21,904 nt of DNA from CAZLYX01 sp964563885 (GTDB lineage: Bacteria > Pseudomonadota > Gammaproteobacteria > Burkholderiales > Neisseriaceae), in assembly GCA_964563885.1 (NCBI GenBank), contig CAZLYX010000032.1:1-21904 (forward strand), in the 5' to 3' direction. Positions 1 to 7,172 of this stretch are shown piece after piece (positions within the stretch are counted from its first letter, which is position 1; every line of letters starts with the position of its first letter). Below the pieces are notes generated by a model. That model did not search any database and was not told where the DNA came from. It worked only from the letters and a program-made list of their open reading frames with translations. A program made the position numbers and the translations under genes.

Positions 1-6
1 AATATT

Positions 7-18
7 TTCAGGTAGCCT
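7..18 (-). repeat. DNA uptake sequence (DUS), complement orientation
   Basis: Perfect TTCAGGTAGCCT at the left edge of the window, the complement of AGGCTACCTGAA. It may be the right arm of an inverted pair whose left arm lies outside the window. DUS motifs are the short sequences recognised during natural transformation in Neisseriaceae. Confidence 0.85.
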
Positions 19-24
19 TTAATT

Positions 25-57
25 AAAAGTCGTTTGGGATAACCAGACGACTTTTTT
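25..57 (+). terminator. Rho-independent terminator of a gene left of the window
   Basis: A 13-bp stem (25-37 with 43-55, one G-T wobble) closes a GATAA loop and ends in a run of six T. The stem starts with four A, so it could also work on the minus strand. No gene end lies between position 1 and the hairpin, so it presumably terminates a plus-strand gene outside the window. Confidence 0.75.
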
Positions 58-213
58 GATGTGTTTTTATAATAATTCTATCAATAAATGATCTTTTTAT
101 TATTGAGTGATTAGATGGCGTATTACATTAACCATTTTCGTGGAATTTATATTTATCACAGCAGACACTGTATGATATACACTTAATTTTTTAAAAAAAG
201 CGTTTGATTGATT

Positions 214-654
214 ATGCCTGAAGCCACTTTTTACACCCATGTTTCTGATCCTGTTAAGTTTTCTATTCGCTTGGTGCAGCGAGCATTAAATGCGGATAGC
301 CGTGTTTTAGTTTGGGCGGCAGATGGTGAAGCGCTTGCTCAGTTAGACCATGACTTTTGGGCGTTGTCGCCAGAAAGCTTTTTGCCACATCAGGTTTGGG
401 AGCATTCTGAACCTTATCCGCACGAAGTTGCTTTGGTGTTGTCGGCAGGTCGCTTGCCAGAAAAGCTCGAACAATCGGTGACCGTGTTAAATTTATCGCC
501 AGCTTTTTGGTGTGATGCGCCCGAGTTGCCAGCGCGAGTGCTGGAAATTGTAAGTGATAATCTTGATGATTTGGCCGAGGCTCGAAACCGTTTCCGTGCT
601 TATCAGCAGCAAGGATTTACGATTACACATCATAATATGTCGGGTAAGGCTTAA
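214..654 (+). CDS. holC: DNA polymerase III chi subunit HolC
   Basis: This 146-residue protein is the chi subunit of the DNA polymerase III clamp loader, which in characterised bacteria links the polymerase to single-strand-binding protein. The family signature is visible: the N-terminal MPEATFYTHV, the middle block with RVLVWAADGEALAQLD and FLPHQVW, and the C-terminal LNLSPAFWCDAP followed by RVLEIVSDNLDDLAEARNRF. The length is normal. I chose the ATG at 214; a TTG at 208 is in frame but would add two residues before the conserved MPxATFY start. No strong Shine-Dalgarno sequence precedes it, only an A-rich tract. A TATGAT at 171-176 is a possible -10 element but has no good -35 partner. The DUF1289 gene follows 46 bp downstream on the same strand, separated by an inverted DUS pair. 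Confidence 0.93.
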   Translation: MPEATFYTHVSDPVKFSIRLVQRALNADSRVLVWAADGEALAQLDHDFWALSPESFLPHQVWEHSEPYPHEVALVLSAGRLPEKLEQSVTVLNLSPAFWCDAPELPARVLEIVSDNLDDLAEARNRFRAYQQQGFTITHHNMSGKA

Positions 655-662
655 CATTATTA

Positions 663-693
663 AGGCTACCTGAAAGCTGGTTTCAGGTAGCCT
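663..693 (+). repeat. Inverted DUS pair (hairpin) between holC and the DUF1289 gene
   Basis: Perfect AGGCTACCTGAA at 663-674 and perfect TTCAGGTAGCCT at 682-693. With the flanking A and T they form a 13-bp stem with a GCTGG loop. No T-tract follows, so it is a weak intrinsic terminator at best; it sits 8 nt after the holC stop and 7 nt before the next start. Confidence 0.85.
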
Positions 694-700
694 ATTAAAA

Positions 701-964
701 ATGGTTAACATAATGAGACAATTGGATTTTTTTGATATTCCTAGCCCTTGTGTTGGCATATGCGTATCTAATCGCAAAGGGTTTTGCAAAGGTTGTTTAC
801 GCAGCCGGGAAGAGCGTTTGTATTGGTTGCAGATGAATGATGATCAAAAACATCAGGTGATGCGGCTTATTTTTGCGCGCCGCAAAAAACTGCAACAAAT
901 GGCTTGGGAACGACAAAGTGGTGTTGAAATTGAATTGCCAGAACAAGAATCGTTTGAATTTTAG
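701..964 (+). CDS. DUF1289 domain-containing protein
   Basis: A small 87-residue protein of unknown function. The DUF1289 hallmark is present: SPCVGIC followed by a GxCxGC motif, giving four cysteines at residues 17, 21, 29 and 32 in a spacing suited to metal binding. After these come RSREERLYWLQM and a basic helix with IFARRKK. The acidic C-terminal tail (ELPEQESFEF) is unremarkable. The exact start is uncertain: ATG at 701 and ATG at 713 are both in frame and neither has a strong ribosome-binding site. Starting at 713 gives an N-terminus MRQLDFFDIP close to the conserved block. Metal binding is an inference from the cysteine pattern; the cellular role is not known to me. Confidence 0.85.
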   Translation: MVNIMRQLDFFDIPSPCVGICVSNRKGFCKGCLRSREERLYWLQMNDDQKHQVMRLIFARRKKLQQMAWERQSGVEIELPEQESFEF

Positions 965-1015
965 ACTAAGAATTTTTGAATCAGTAGAATGACTGCTTGT
1001 GAATGTGCAGACAAT

Positions 1016-1050
1016 AAAAAAGCTTTCCGAATATTACGGAAAGCTTTTTT
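1016..1050. terminator. Bidirectional intrinsic terminator between DUF1289 gene and acnB
   Basis: A perfect 14-bp stem (1016-1029 with 1037-1050) with a 7-nt loop. One arm begins with six A and the other ends with six T, so a T-tract is present in both directions. It lies between two converging genes, as expected for a shared terminator. It is unrelated to the DUS. Confidence 0.9.
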
Positions 1051-1052
1051 GG

Positions 1053-1088
1053 TTTCAGGTAGCCTTTAGTATAAAAGGCTACCTGAAA
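1053..1088. repeat. Inverted DUS pair next to the acnB stop
   Basis: TTCAGGTAGCCT at 1054-1065 and AGGCTACCTGAA at 1076-1087, both perfect. The stem extends to 15 bp (1053-1067 with 1074-1088) with a 6-nt loop. The hairpin starts 12 nt past the acnB stop codon on the minus strand, followed by the stronger terminator at 1016-1050, so acnB transcripts meet two hairpins in a row. Confidence 0.88.
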
Positions 1089-1099
1089 ATATCGCATGC

Positions 1100-3685
1100 T
1101 TAAACTTTAACGCCTTCAGCAATTTCGTTGTAGCTGTCAATTTCGTTGAAATTCAGGTAGCGATACACTTCATCACCCTTACCAGTTAGGATACCCATGT
1201 TAGTTTGGTATTCTTCAACAGTTGGAATTCTACCTAATTTAGAGCAAATCGCAGCCAATTCAGCCGAACCCAAATACACGAATGTATTTTTACCTAAACG
1301 GTTTGGGAAGTTACGGGTTGAAGTTGACATTACAGTAGCGCCTTCACGTACTTGTGCTTGGTTACCCATACACAATGAGCAACCTGGCATTTCCATACGC
1401 GCGCCACTGCGGCCTAAAATGCCGTAGTAACCTTCTGCTGTTAACTGATCCGCATCCATCTTAGTTGGCGGAGCAACCCATAAGCGTACTGGAATATCTG
1501 AATTGCCTTCCAGTAATTTACCTGCGGCACGGAAGTGACCAATGTTGGTCATGCAAGAGCCAATGAACACTTCATCGATTTTAGTGCCAGAAACTTCAGA
1601 CATGAATTTCACATCATCTGGATCATTTGGACAAGCAACGATTGGCTCTTTGATGTCATCCATGTTGATTTCGATTACAGCAGCATACTCAGCGTTGTCA
1701 TCAGCAGCCAATAGGTTTGGCTTAGCCAACCATGCTTCCATGGCTTTAATACGACGCTCTAAAGTACGTGGATCTTTGTAACCATCGGCAATCATGTTTT
1801 TCATCAACACAACGTTAGATTTCATGTACTCGATGATAGGAGCTTCATCTAATTTCACAGCACAACCCGCAGCAGAACGCTCGGCAGATGCATCGCTCAA
1901 TTCAAATGCTTGCTCTACTTTTAGCTCAGGTAGGCCTTCAATTTCCAAAATACGACCAGAGAAAATATTTTTCTTACCGGCTTTAGCCACGTTCAACAAA
2001 CCTGCTTTGATGGCATATAAAGGAATAGCATTAACCAAGTCGCGCAGAGTAACACCAGCTTGTAACTTACCGCTAAAGCGCACTAAAACAGACTCAGGCA
2101 TATCCAAAGGCATCACACCAGTGGCGGCAGCAAAAGCTACTAAGCCAGAACCAGCTGGGAACGAAATACCAATTGGGAAACGAGTATGTGAGTCACCACC
2201 AGTACCTACCGTATCTGGCAGTAGCAAGCGGTTTAACCAAGAATGAATAACACCATCGCCCGGGCGTAAAGCAACACCGCCACGAGTAGAAATAAAGTCT
2301 GGCAGCTCTTTATGGGTTTTTACGTCAACTGGCTTTGGATAAGCAGCGGTATGACAGAAAGACTGCATCACCAAGTCGGCTGAGAAACCTAAACAAGCTA
2401 AATCTTTCAACTCATCGCGCGTCATTGGGCCTGTGGTATCTTGTGAACCAACTGTGGTCATGCGTGGCTCACAATAAGTACCTGGGCGCATGCCTTGGCC
2501 TTCAGGTAAGCCGCAAGCGCGACCAACCATTTTTTGAGCCAAAGAGAAGCCTGCATTGGTAGCAACAGGAGGTTGTGGCAAACGGAAAGTTTCAGAAACA
2601 GGTAAACCTAAAGCTTCGCGTGCTTTAGTGGTTAAGCCGCGACCAATAATCAGGTTAATACGACCACCAGCTTGAACCTCATCCAATAATACTTGTGACT
2701 TTAGTTCAAACTCAGCAACAGTTTTGCCGTCTTTAACAATTTTGCCTTCGTAAGGGAAGATGTCAACAACATCGCCCATTTTCAACTCAGTGACATCTAC
2801 TTCAATCGGCAGAGCGCCAGAGTCTTCTTGAGTATTGAAGAAGATTGGTGCAATTTTACCGCCCAAGCATACGCCACCAAAACGTTTGTTTGGAACATTA
2901 GGAATCTCATGGCCGGTATACCAAATTACAGAGTTGGTCGCAGATTTACGTGAAGAGCCTGTGCCGACTACGTCGCCCACATAAGCCACTAAGTTGCCCT
3001 TAGCTTTCAGCTCTTCCATTAATTTAATTGGACCAATTTCGCCTGCTTGATCAGGTGTAATGCCATCACGCGGGTTTTTTAGCATTGCTAAAGCGTGTAG
3101 AGGAATGTCTGGACGGCTCCAAGCATCAGGTGCAGGAGACAAGTCATCAGTGTTGGTTTCGCCATCTACTTTGAATACTGTGATGGTGATTTTTTCTGCT
3201 ACTTTTTCACGTGAAGTAAACCATTCGGCGTTTGCCCAAGATTCTAAAACTTCTTGAGCGTATTTATTGCCTTTTTCAGCTTTTTCTTGCACATCGTGGA
3301 AAGCATCAAACATCAACAGTGTGTGTTTTAAGCCGTCGGCTGCAATTTGAGCCAACTTATCATTGTCGAGTAACTCAATCAGCGGATGAATGTTATAGCC
3401 ACCAAGCATAGTGCCAAGTAATTCAGTTGCATATTCTGGGCTAACCAATGGGCTTTGTGCTGAACCTTCAGATACAGCAGCTAAAAAAGATGCTTTAACT
3501 TTAGAGGCATCATCCACACCTGGTGGAATACGGTTGGCCAATAGATCAACTAAAAACTCACCTTCACCCGCTGGTGGGTTTTTTAGTAGCTCAACCAGCT
3601 CTTCGGTTTGTTGGGCAGTCAAGGGTAGGGCAGGGATGCCCATGGCTTCACGCTCTGCAGCGGCGCTACGGTAGGCTTGTAACAT
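1100..3685 (-). CDS. acnB: Aconitate hydratase B
   Basis: The 861-residue protein is the bifunctional aconitase B of the TCA cycle, which isomerises citrate to isocitrate through cis-aconitate using a [4Fe-4S] cluster and in many bacteria also handles 2-methyl-cis-aconitate. It has the AcnB domain order, with the N-terminal HEAT-like region and the swivelling domain ahead of the catalytic domains. The three cluster cysteines are visible: C711 in GSCMTN, and C769 and C772 in MPGCSLCMG; the last two match the E. coli AcnB numbers exactly. Length is normal for the family (about 865). The ATG at 3685 is supported by AAGGAAA a few bases upstream. The gene stands alone between two terminators. Its upstream region holds a tandem 11-bp repeat that may be regulatory. 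Confidence 0.97.
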   Translation of the reverse strand: MLQAYRSAAAEREAMGIPALPLTAQQTEELVELLKNPPAGEGEFLVDLLANRIPPGVDDASKVKASFLAAVSEGSAQSPLVSPEYATELLGTMLGGYNIHPLIELLDNDKLAQIAADGLKHTLLMFDAFHDVQEKAEKGNKYAQEVLESWANAEWFTSREKVAEKITITVFKVDGETNTDDLSPAPDAWSRPDIPLHALAMLKNPRDGITPDQAGEIGPIKLMEELKAKGNLVAYVGDVVGTGSSRKSATNSVIWYTGHEIPNVPNKRFGGVCLGGKIAPIFFNTQEDSGALPIEVDVTELKMGDVVDIFPYEGKIVKDGKTVAEFELKSQVLLDEVQAGGRINLIIGRGLTTKAREALGLPVSETFRLPQPPVATNAGFSLAQKMVGRACGLPEGQGMRPGTYCEPRMTTVGSQDTTGPMTRDELKDLACLGFSADLVMQSFCHTAAYPKPVDVKTHKELPDFISTRGGVALRPGDGVIHSWLNRLLLPDTVGTGGDSHTRFPIGISFPAGSGLVAFAAATGVMPLDMPESVLVRFSGKLQAGVTLRDLVNAIPLYAIKAGLLNVAKAGKKNIFSGRILEIEGLPELKVEQAFELSDASAERSAAGCAVKLDEAPIIEYMKSNVVLMKNMIADGYKDPRTLERRIKAMEAWLAKPNLLAADDNAEYAAVIEINMDDIKEPIVACPNDPDDVKFMSEVSGTKIDEVFIGSCMTNIGHFRAAGKLLEGNSDIPVRLWVAPPTKMDADQLTAEGYYGILGRSGARMEMPGCSLCMGNQAQVREGATVMSTSTRNFPNRLGKNTFVYLGSAELAAICSKLGRIPTVEEYQTNMGILTGKGDEVYRYLNFNEIDSYNEIAEGVKV

Positions 3686-3716
3686 CTCGGTTTCCTTATG
3701 CTGATGATAAAATTTT

Positions 3717-3796
3717 TCTTTATGATATCTTTATGATAATGGTGTACGGCGATACTGTTGTGCAACATGTAATCGGCAGTAGTGCCATATCATAAA
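3717..3796 (-). promoter_or_regulatory. Repeated motif in the acnB upstream region
   Basis: Two tandem copies of an 11-bp unit TCTTTATGATA lie at 3717-3727 and 3728-3738, 32-53 bp upstream of the acnB start. A third copy of its core (TTTATGATA) lies in the opposite orientation at 3788-3796. Between them, at 3756-3767, is an inverted repeat TGTTG-TG-CAACA. One-turn spacing of the tandem copies would fit a DNA-binding protein, but no regulator is identified and a simple A/T-rich promoter is an alternative. Confidence 0.35.
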
Positions 3797-3856
3797 CTAA
3801 ATTTTCATAAATAGGAACTGCAAAATAATGGCTTGATAGAGAAGGGTTGTATCTAT

Positions 3857-3891
3857 AAAAAAGGCTACCTGAAGTAAGATTCAGGCAGCCT
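3857..3891 (-). terminator. DUS-pair terminator of the M48 protease gene
   Basis: Perfect AGGCTACCTGAA at 3862-3873 faces TTCAGGCAGCCT at 3880-3891, which differs by one base. On the minus-strand RNA the change gives a G-U wobble, so the 12-bp stem stays closed, and it is followed by six U. This makes it a good intrinsic terminator for the minus-strand gene ending at 3927. Confidence 0.8.
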
Positions 3892-3926
3892 TCTAAAGGT
3901 AATGCAGATTGTGCTACAGCATAAAT

Positions 3927-4730
3927 TTATTTGCGTTTGTTTTGCTCATAAATTGGCATAACTTCTGGCAGCATTTTGCGAATATTTTCTATACGTGCAT
4001 TATTGGTAGGGTGGGTAGAGGTGATGGCATTGAGCATATTGTTGTTGTTGCTCACATTGTTCATTTTTTCCCATACGGTGATGGCTGCTTCAGGGTTATA
4101 ACCAGCTTGTGCCATTAAACGCAGACCGCCTAAATCTGATTCGGTTTCCTGGCTACGAGAAAAAGGTTTTCCTATGCCATATTCAGACAATAAGTCTGCT
4201 GAGGTTTTTAATGTATCGCTGCTCATATTAGTAGATTTAGATACCAATTTGCCGCCAAAATCCATAGCCAGGCCAGTCAATATTTTTTGACCTACTTCTT
4301 TTTTGCTGTGTTCTAACAGAGCGTGGGTCATCTCGTGGCCAACAACAGCAGCTATTTCAGCATCAGAAAGTTTGAGCTGATTAACCATGCCAGTATACAT
4401 TGCCATTTTGCCGCCTGGCATTGCCCATGCATTTAATTCGTCAGATTTAATAACCGTCATTTTCCAATCAAATACCGTGCCTGTTTTATTGGCAGCATCG
4501 GCATGTGGTTTGAGGCGTGTAAATACCGTTTGAATACGGCGAGCAGTGGCTGAAGTGGTGTCGATAGCTCTTTGGCTGCTGGCTTGTTGAACAACCTCGC
4601 TATAACTTTTAGCCGCTGAATTATTCAGGGAGGCAGTGTCGTAACCCGCCATGTCGGCCACAGAAGTACAACCAGTCAAAGCGACAATCACTGCGGCAGT
4701 AGATAAGCGTAAATAAGTGCGAATGCTCAT
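3927..4730 (-). CDS. M48 family metalloprotease, predicted lipoprotein
   Basis: A 267-residue zinc protease predicted to sit in the cell envelope. The N-terminus is a lipoprotein signal: basic start, hydrophobic core, then lipobox LTGC with the modified cysteine at position 21. The catalytic HExxH motif is HEMTH at residues 132-136 within VVGHEMTHALLEHS, and the third zinc ligand is expected to be E197 in ETESDLGG. Further family blocks are NAWAMPGGKMAMYTG before the active site and STHPTNNARI near the C-terminus. It resembles the LoiP/YcaL group of periplasmic M48 proteases that take part in outer-membrane protein quality control; that role is inferred from family. The start at 4730 is preceded by AAAGGTGA. 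The SIMPL-domain gene lies 98 bp upstream on the same strand, so co-transcription is possible. Confidence 0.9.
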   Translation of the reverse strand: MSIRTYLRLSTAAVIVALTGCTSVADMAGYDTASLNNSAAKSYSEVVQQASSQRAIDTTSATARRIQTVFTRLKPHADAANKTGTVFDWKMTVIKSDELNAWAMPGGKMAMYTGMVNQLKLSDAEIAAVVGHEMTHALLEHSKKEVGQKILTGLAMDFGGKLVSKSTNMSSDTLKTSADLLSEYGIGKPFSRSQETESDLGGLRLMAQAGYNPEAAITVWEKMNNVSNNNNMLNAITSTHPTNNARIENIRKMLPEVMPIYEQNKRK

Positions 4731-4828
4731 GCGTTCACCTTTCTTAAAGTGTGAAATAGATGTTGAATCATCGGTAGAATTAATAAAATTAAATAAGTGC
4801 TAATCAATCATTTGATACAAAAACAGCG

Positions 4829-5533
4829 TTACATTTGGATAGAACCGTTCACTACTTGGCTAATTTCTTGCGTGCCTGGGTTGCTTAAAACGGCTTCGGG
4901 TGCATCGGCTTCAATCTTTGCAGCTCTATAGGCTATAGGAGCGGCGGGATAGCCAACATTTGATGCAGTATTAAAACCGCTATTTATATTGATATTTACA
5001 ATTTTGTAGCCATTAAAACCAAGCGTGCGGGTGATGCTGTCGGCGCGTTTACGGAAATTAGTTAATGCTTCTTTGCTAACACGCTCAATCACTTCATCTC
5101 GCTTGCTGGGCGACACGCTGAATGACATATTGTTAACTGCTGCTTCGCTTTGACTGTCGGCGATAAGCTTACTTAGTGCTTGAAAATCTTTGCTGCGCAC
5201 CATCACGGTAGCAGAGTCACGCCAGCCAATAATGGTGGCTTTGCCATTTTTATATTCGTAGCTGGGCGAAGCGTTGCGACTGAGCAATTCGCTTTCAAAT
5301 TTAAGGTTAGCTTCGATGCGGTGGTTTAAAATGTTTAAACGCCGAGTAACGGTATTACTCACTTGTTCGCGACTTTTTCCCTCTTCGCTGATTTCAAATG
5401 TTGCAGTGAGGGTGTCATTGGGTATGGTGGCTGTAGCACTTTCTGAAAATTGAACTATATTGTAATTTAAAGGTTCGGCAGTAGCAGGCAAAGCAGCAAC
5501 CAATAATAAGGGTAATAGGGCAATGCGAAGCAT
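4829..5533 (-). CDS. SIMPL domain-containing periplasmic protein
   Basis: A 234-residue protein with an N-terminal signal peptide (MLRIALLPLLLVAALPATAE, cleavage probably after ATA). The rest matches the SIMPL/DUF541 family: SESATATIPNDTLTATFEISEEGKS near the start, repeated alternating beta and helix segments, the conserved N-terminal half ending around ATIIGWRDSATVMVRSKDF, and a C-terminal region around FNGYKIVNININ. Family members are envelope proteins of poorly understood function; some are linked to oxidative stress resistance or outer-membrane integrity. The ATG at 5533 has AAGGAAA just upstream. It precedes the M48 lipoprotein protease gene on the same strand with a 98-bp gap and no terminator that I can see, so the two may form an envelope operon. 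Confidence 0.85.
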   Translation of the reverse strand: MLRIALLPLLLVAALPATAEPLNYNIVQFSESATATIPNDTLTATFEISEEGKSREQVSNTVTRRLNILNHRIEANLKFESELLSRNASPSYEYKNGKATIIGWRDSATVMVRSKDFQALSKLIADSQSEAAVNNMSFSVSPSKRDEVIERVSKEALTNFRKRADSITRTLGFNGYKIVNININSGFNTASNVGYPAAPIAYRAAKIEADAPEAVLSNPGTQEISQVVNGSIQM

Positions 5534-5662
5534 GATATTTCCTTAGCAATTTTTTAAGTGAGGACAGTATTTTGATGACTAATTTTGCAACAAGACACGT
5601 TGCTGCTTGGAAAGATAGATTAATTATTTGCTAATGTAAAGGAAGTTGCTTACTTACGGCAA

Positions 5663-5674
5663 AAGCTACCTGAA
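5663..5674 (+). repeat. DUS with one mismatch
   Basis: AAGCTACCTGAA, one base different from AGGCTACCTGAA at position 2. It has no inverted partner nearby. Confidence 0.6.
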
Positions 5675-5747
5675 TCTATCATCATTAATCAATAATATAA
5701 TTGATTGAAATTAATGGCATTTAGTTAATTTATTATGCTGATGACAA

Positions 5748-5873
5748 ATGATGGCGTATGAAGTTTATGGTGATATGTGTATGAATAATGCTGCAATAAA
5801 GATGTTAATTATTTTGCTAAGTTTGCTGGTGTTGTTGAAGCTAACTGAAAAGCATTCAGGTAGCCTCAACTAA
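5748..5873 (+). CDS. Possible 41-residue hydrophobic peptide
   Basis: An open frame too short for usual gene calling. From the ATG at 5748 it encodes 41 residues; in-frame ATGs at 5751 and 5781 would give 40 or 30. The centre, KMLIILLSLLVLLKL, is a plausible single membrane segment followed by a charged, polar tail. A weak GGTGAT lies before the ATG at 5781. The last codons (HSGSL) are encoded by the DUS at 5855-5866, which argues that the frame may be accidental. I do not recognise it, and it could be chance in A/T-rich DNA. Confidence 0.2.
   Translation: MMAYEVYGDMCMNNAAIKMLIILLSLLVLLKLTEKHSGSLN
5838..5866. repeat. Inverted DUS pair with one decayed arm
   Basis: A perfect TTCAGGTAGCCT at 5855-5866 faces AAGCTAACTGAA at 5838-5849, which has two mismatches to the consensus, with a 5-nt loop. 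It sits inside the spacer rather than at a gene end. Confidence 0.7.
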
Positions 5874-5915
5874 CAAGGTGAGGCGCAGCTGATAAATAAA
5901 AGAAGTATATTGAAA

Positions 5916-5927
5916 AGGCTACCTGAA
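5916..5927 (+). repeat. DNA uptake sequence
   Basis: Perfect AGGCTACCTGAA. The following GATTAGGTA looks like the remains of an inverted partner. Confidence 0.85.
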
Positions 5928-6047
5928 GCTAGATTAGGTAAATGTATGCTTGATTGGTTGTTGTAAGAAAAATAAGTTGCTACATTTCATAACACATTTA
6001 AGTTTTAAACCATTTTAAAAAAGCAATAAATACGTTAGGAATACAAT

Positions 6048-7097
6048 ATGGAACACCGCATGCTTGGTGATACTGACATCAGTGTTAGCAAAATTTGCTT
6101 AGGCACAATGACGTGGGGCGAACAAAACACTGAACAGCAAGCGCATGAACAGTTAGATTTTGCACTTGCCAATGGCGTCAATTTTATTGATACCGCCGAA
6201 ATGTACCCAGTGCCGCCAAACGCTGATACCTATACTCGTACCGAACAATATATTGGTACTTGGATTAAAAATCGCGCTAAACGCGATGATTTAGTATTGG
6301 CCAGTAAAATAGCTGGACCTACTGGCAACAATAATCTTAATGCTTATATCCGTGGGGGCAATGATTTTTCGCGTGCGCAGATTTTTGAAGCGTGCAATGC
6401 CAGTTTAAAGCGTCTCAATACCGATTATTTAGATTTATACCAGCTGCATTGGCCTGAGCGTAAAACCAATTTTTTTGGCAAATTAGGCGTTACCGATTTG
6501 CAAACAGAATCGTTTACGCCATTTGCTGAAATGCTTGATGCTTTGGGCGAGCTGGTAAAACAAGGCAAGATTCGCACATTTGGCTTATCAAACGAAACCC
6601 CGTGGGGGTTAATGCAATGCTTAAATCTTCACCAACAACACGCTGATTTACCACGTGTTGTCAGCGTACAAAATCCGTACAACTTACTCAACCGCAGCTA
6701 TGAAGTTGGTATGGCAGAAATGTCTTTGCGTGAACAGGTTGGCTTGTTGGCTTATTCACCCTTGGCGTTTGGCATGCTTTCTGGCAAATATCGCACCAAA
6801 CCATGGCCACAAAATGCTCGGTTGTCTTTATTTGATCGTTTTACCCGTTATACAAACCCCAAAGCTTTTGAAGCGGTTGAACGCTATGCCCAAGTGGCTG
6901 ATGCTGCTGGTGTGTCACTCACCACTTTATCTTTAGCATTTGTGAACGAGCGATCATTTGTCACCAGCAACATCATCGGCGCTACTAATATAGAGCAGCT
7001 TCGCGAAAATATTGCCAGCGCACAAGTAATATTGAGTGACGATACTTTGAGGGCAATTGATGCAGTACATGCCGAAATCAGTAATCCTTGCCCATAA
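6048..7097 (+). CDS. tas: NADP(H)-dependent aldo-keto reductase, Tas family
   Basis: A 349-residue cytoplasmic oxidoreductase with the (beta/alpha)8 aldo-keto reductase fold, very like E. coli Tas along its whole length. Matching blocks include LGTMTWGEQN, FIDTAEMYPVPP, the SLKRLNTDYLDLYQLHWP strand, VQNPYNLLNRSYEVGMAE, LLAYSPLAFGMLSGKY and the C-terminal NIIGATNIEQLRENI. The catalytic tetrad is intact: D48, Y53, K87 and H134. Family knowledge says these enzymes reduce carbonyl substrates with NADPH; the physiological substrate of Tas is unclear, although E. coli tas was found as a suppressor of tyrosine auxotrophy. The start at 6048 follows TTAGGAAT at good spacing. The gene is alone or transcribed with msrAB, whose start is 76 bp downstream. 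Confidence 0.93.
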   Translation: MEHRMLGDTDISVSKICLGTMTWGEQNTEQQAHEQLDFALANGVNFIDTAEMYPVPPNADTYTRTEQYIGTWIKNRAKRDDLVLASKIAGPTGNNNLNAYIRGGNDFSRAQIFEACNASLKRLNTDYLDLYQLHWPERKTNFFGKLGVTDLQTESFTPFAEMLDALGELVKQGKIRTFGLSNETPWGLMQCLNLHQQHADLPRVVSVQNPYNLLNRSYEVGMAEMSLREQVGLLAYSPLAFGMLSGKYRTKPWPQNARLSLFDRFTRYTNPKAFEAVERYAQVADAAGVSLTTLSLAFVNERSFVTSNIIGATNIEQLRENIASAQVILSDDTLRAIDAVHAEISNPCP

Positions 7098-7135
7098 ATA
7101 ATTGTTTAAATAACCTTGATGATTACTGCGTATTT

Positions 7136-7147
7136 TTCAGGTAGCCT
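7136..7147 (-). repeat. DNA uptake sequence, complement orientation
   Basis: Perfect TTCAGGTAGCCT between tas and msrAB, 26 bp before the msrAB start. It has no inverted partner, so it is not a terminator. Confidence 0.85.
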
Positions 7148-7172
7148 GTTCTGTTAAATTTAGAAATAACCC

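Larger units (their letters stand above)
5534..6047. other. 514-bp intergenic spacer with decayed DUS copies
   Basis: This lies between the divergent SIMPL and tas genes and should hold both promoters. It is very A/T-rich. I see one single-mismatch DUS (5663-5674), a perfect TTCAGGTAGCCT at 5855-5866 facing a two-mismatch arm at 5838-5849, and a perfect AGGCTACCTGAA at 5916-5927 followed by a remnant ATTAGGTA around 5933-5940. One short hydrophobic ORF (5748-5873) is listed separately. I find no other gene. Confidence 0.7.

Noticed and set aside
1152..1163. TTCAGGTAGCGA, a near match to the DUS inside acnB
   Set aside because: Two terminal mismatches, and the codons (RYLN) belong to the conserved AcnB C-terminus; likely chance.
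1197..3795. Several plus-strand open frames opposite acnB
   Set aside because: All mirror the acnB coding sequence; no ribosome-binding sites and no family resemblance.
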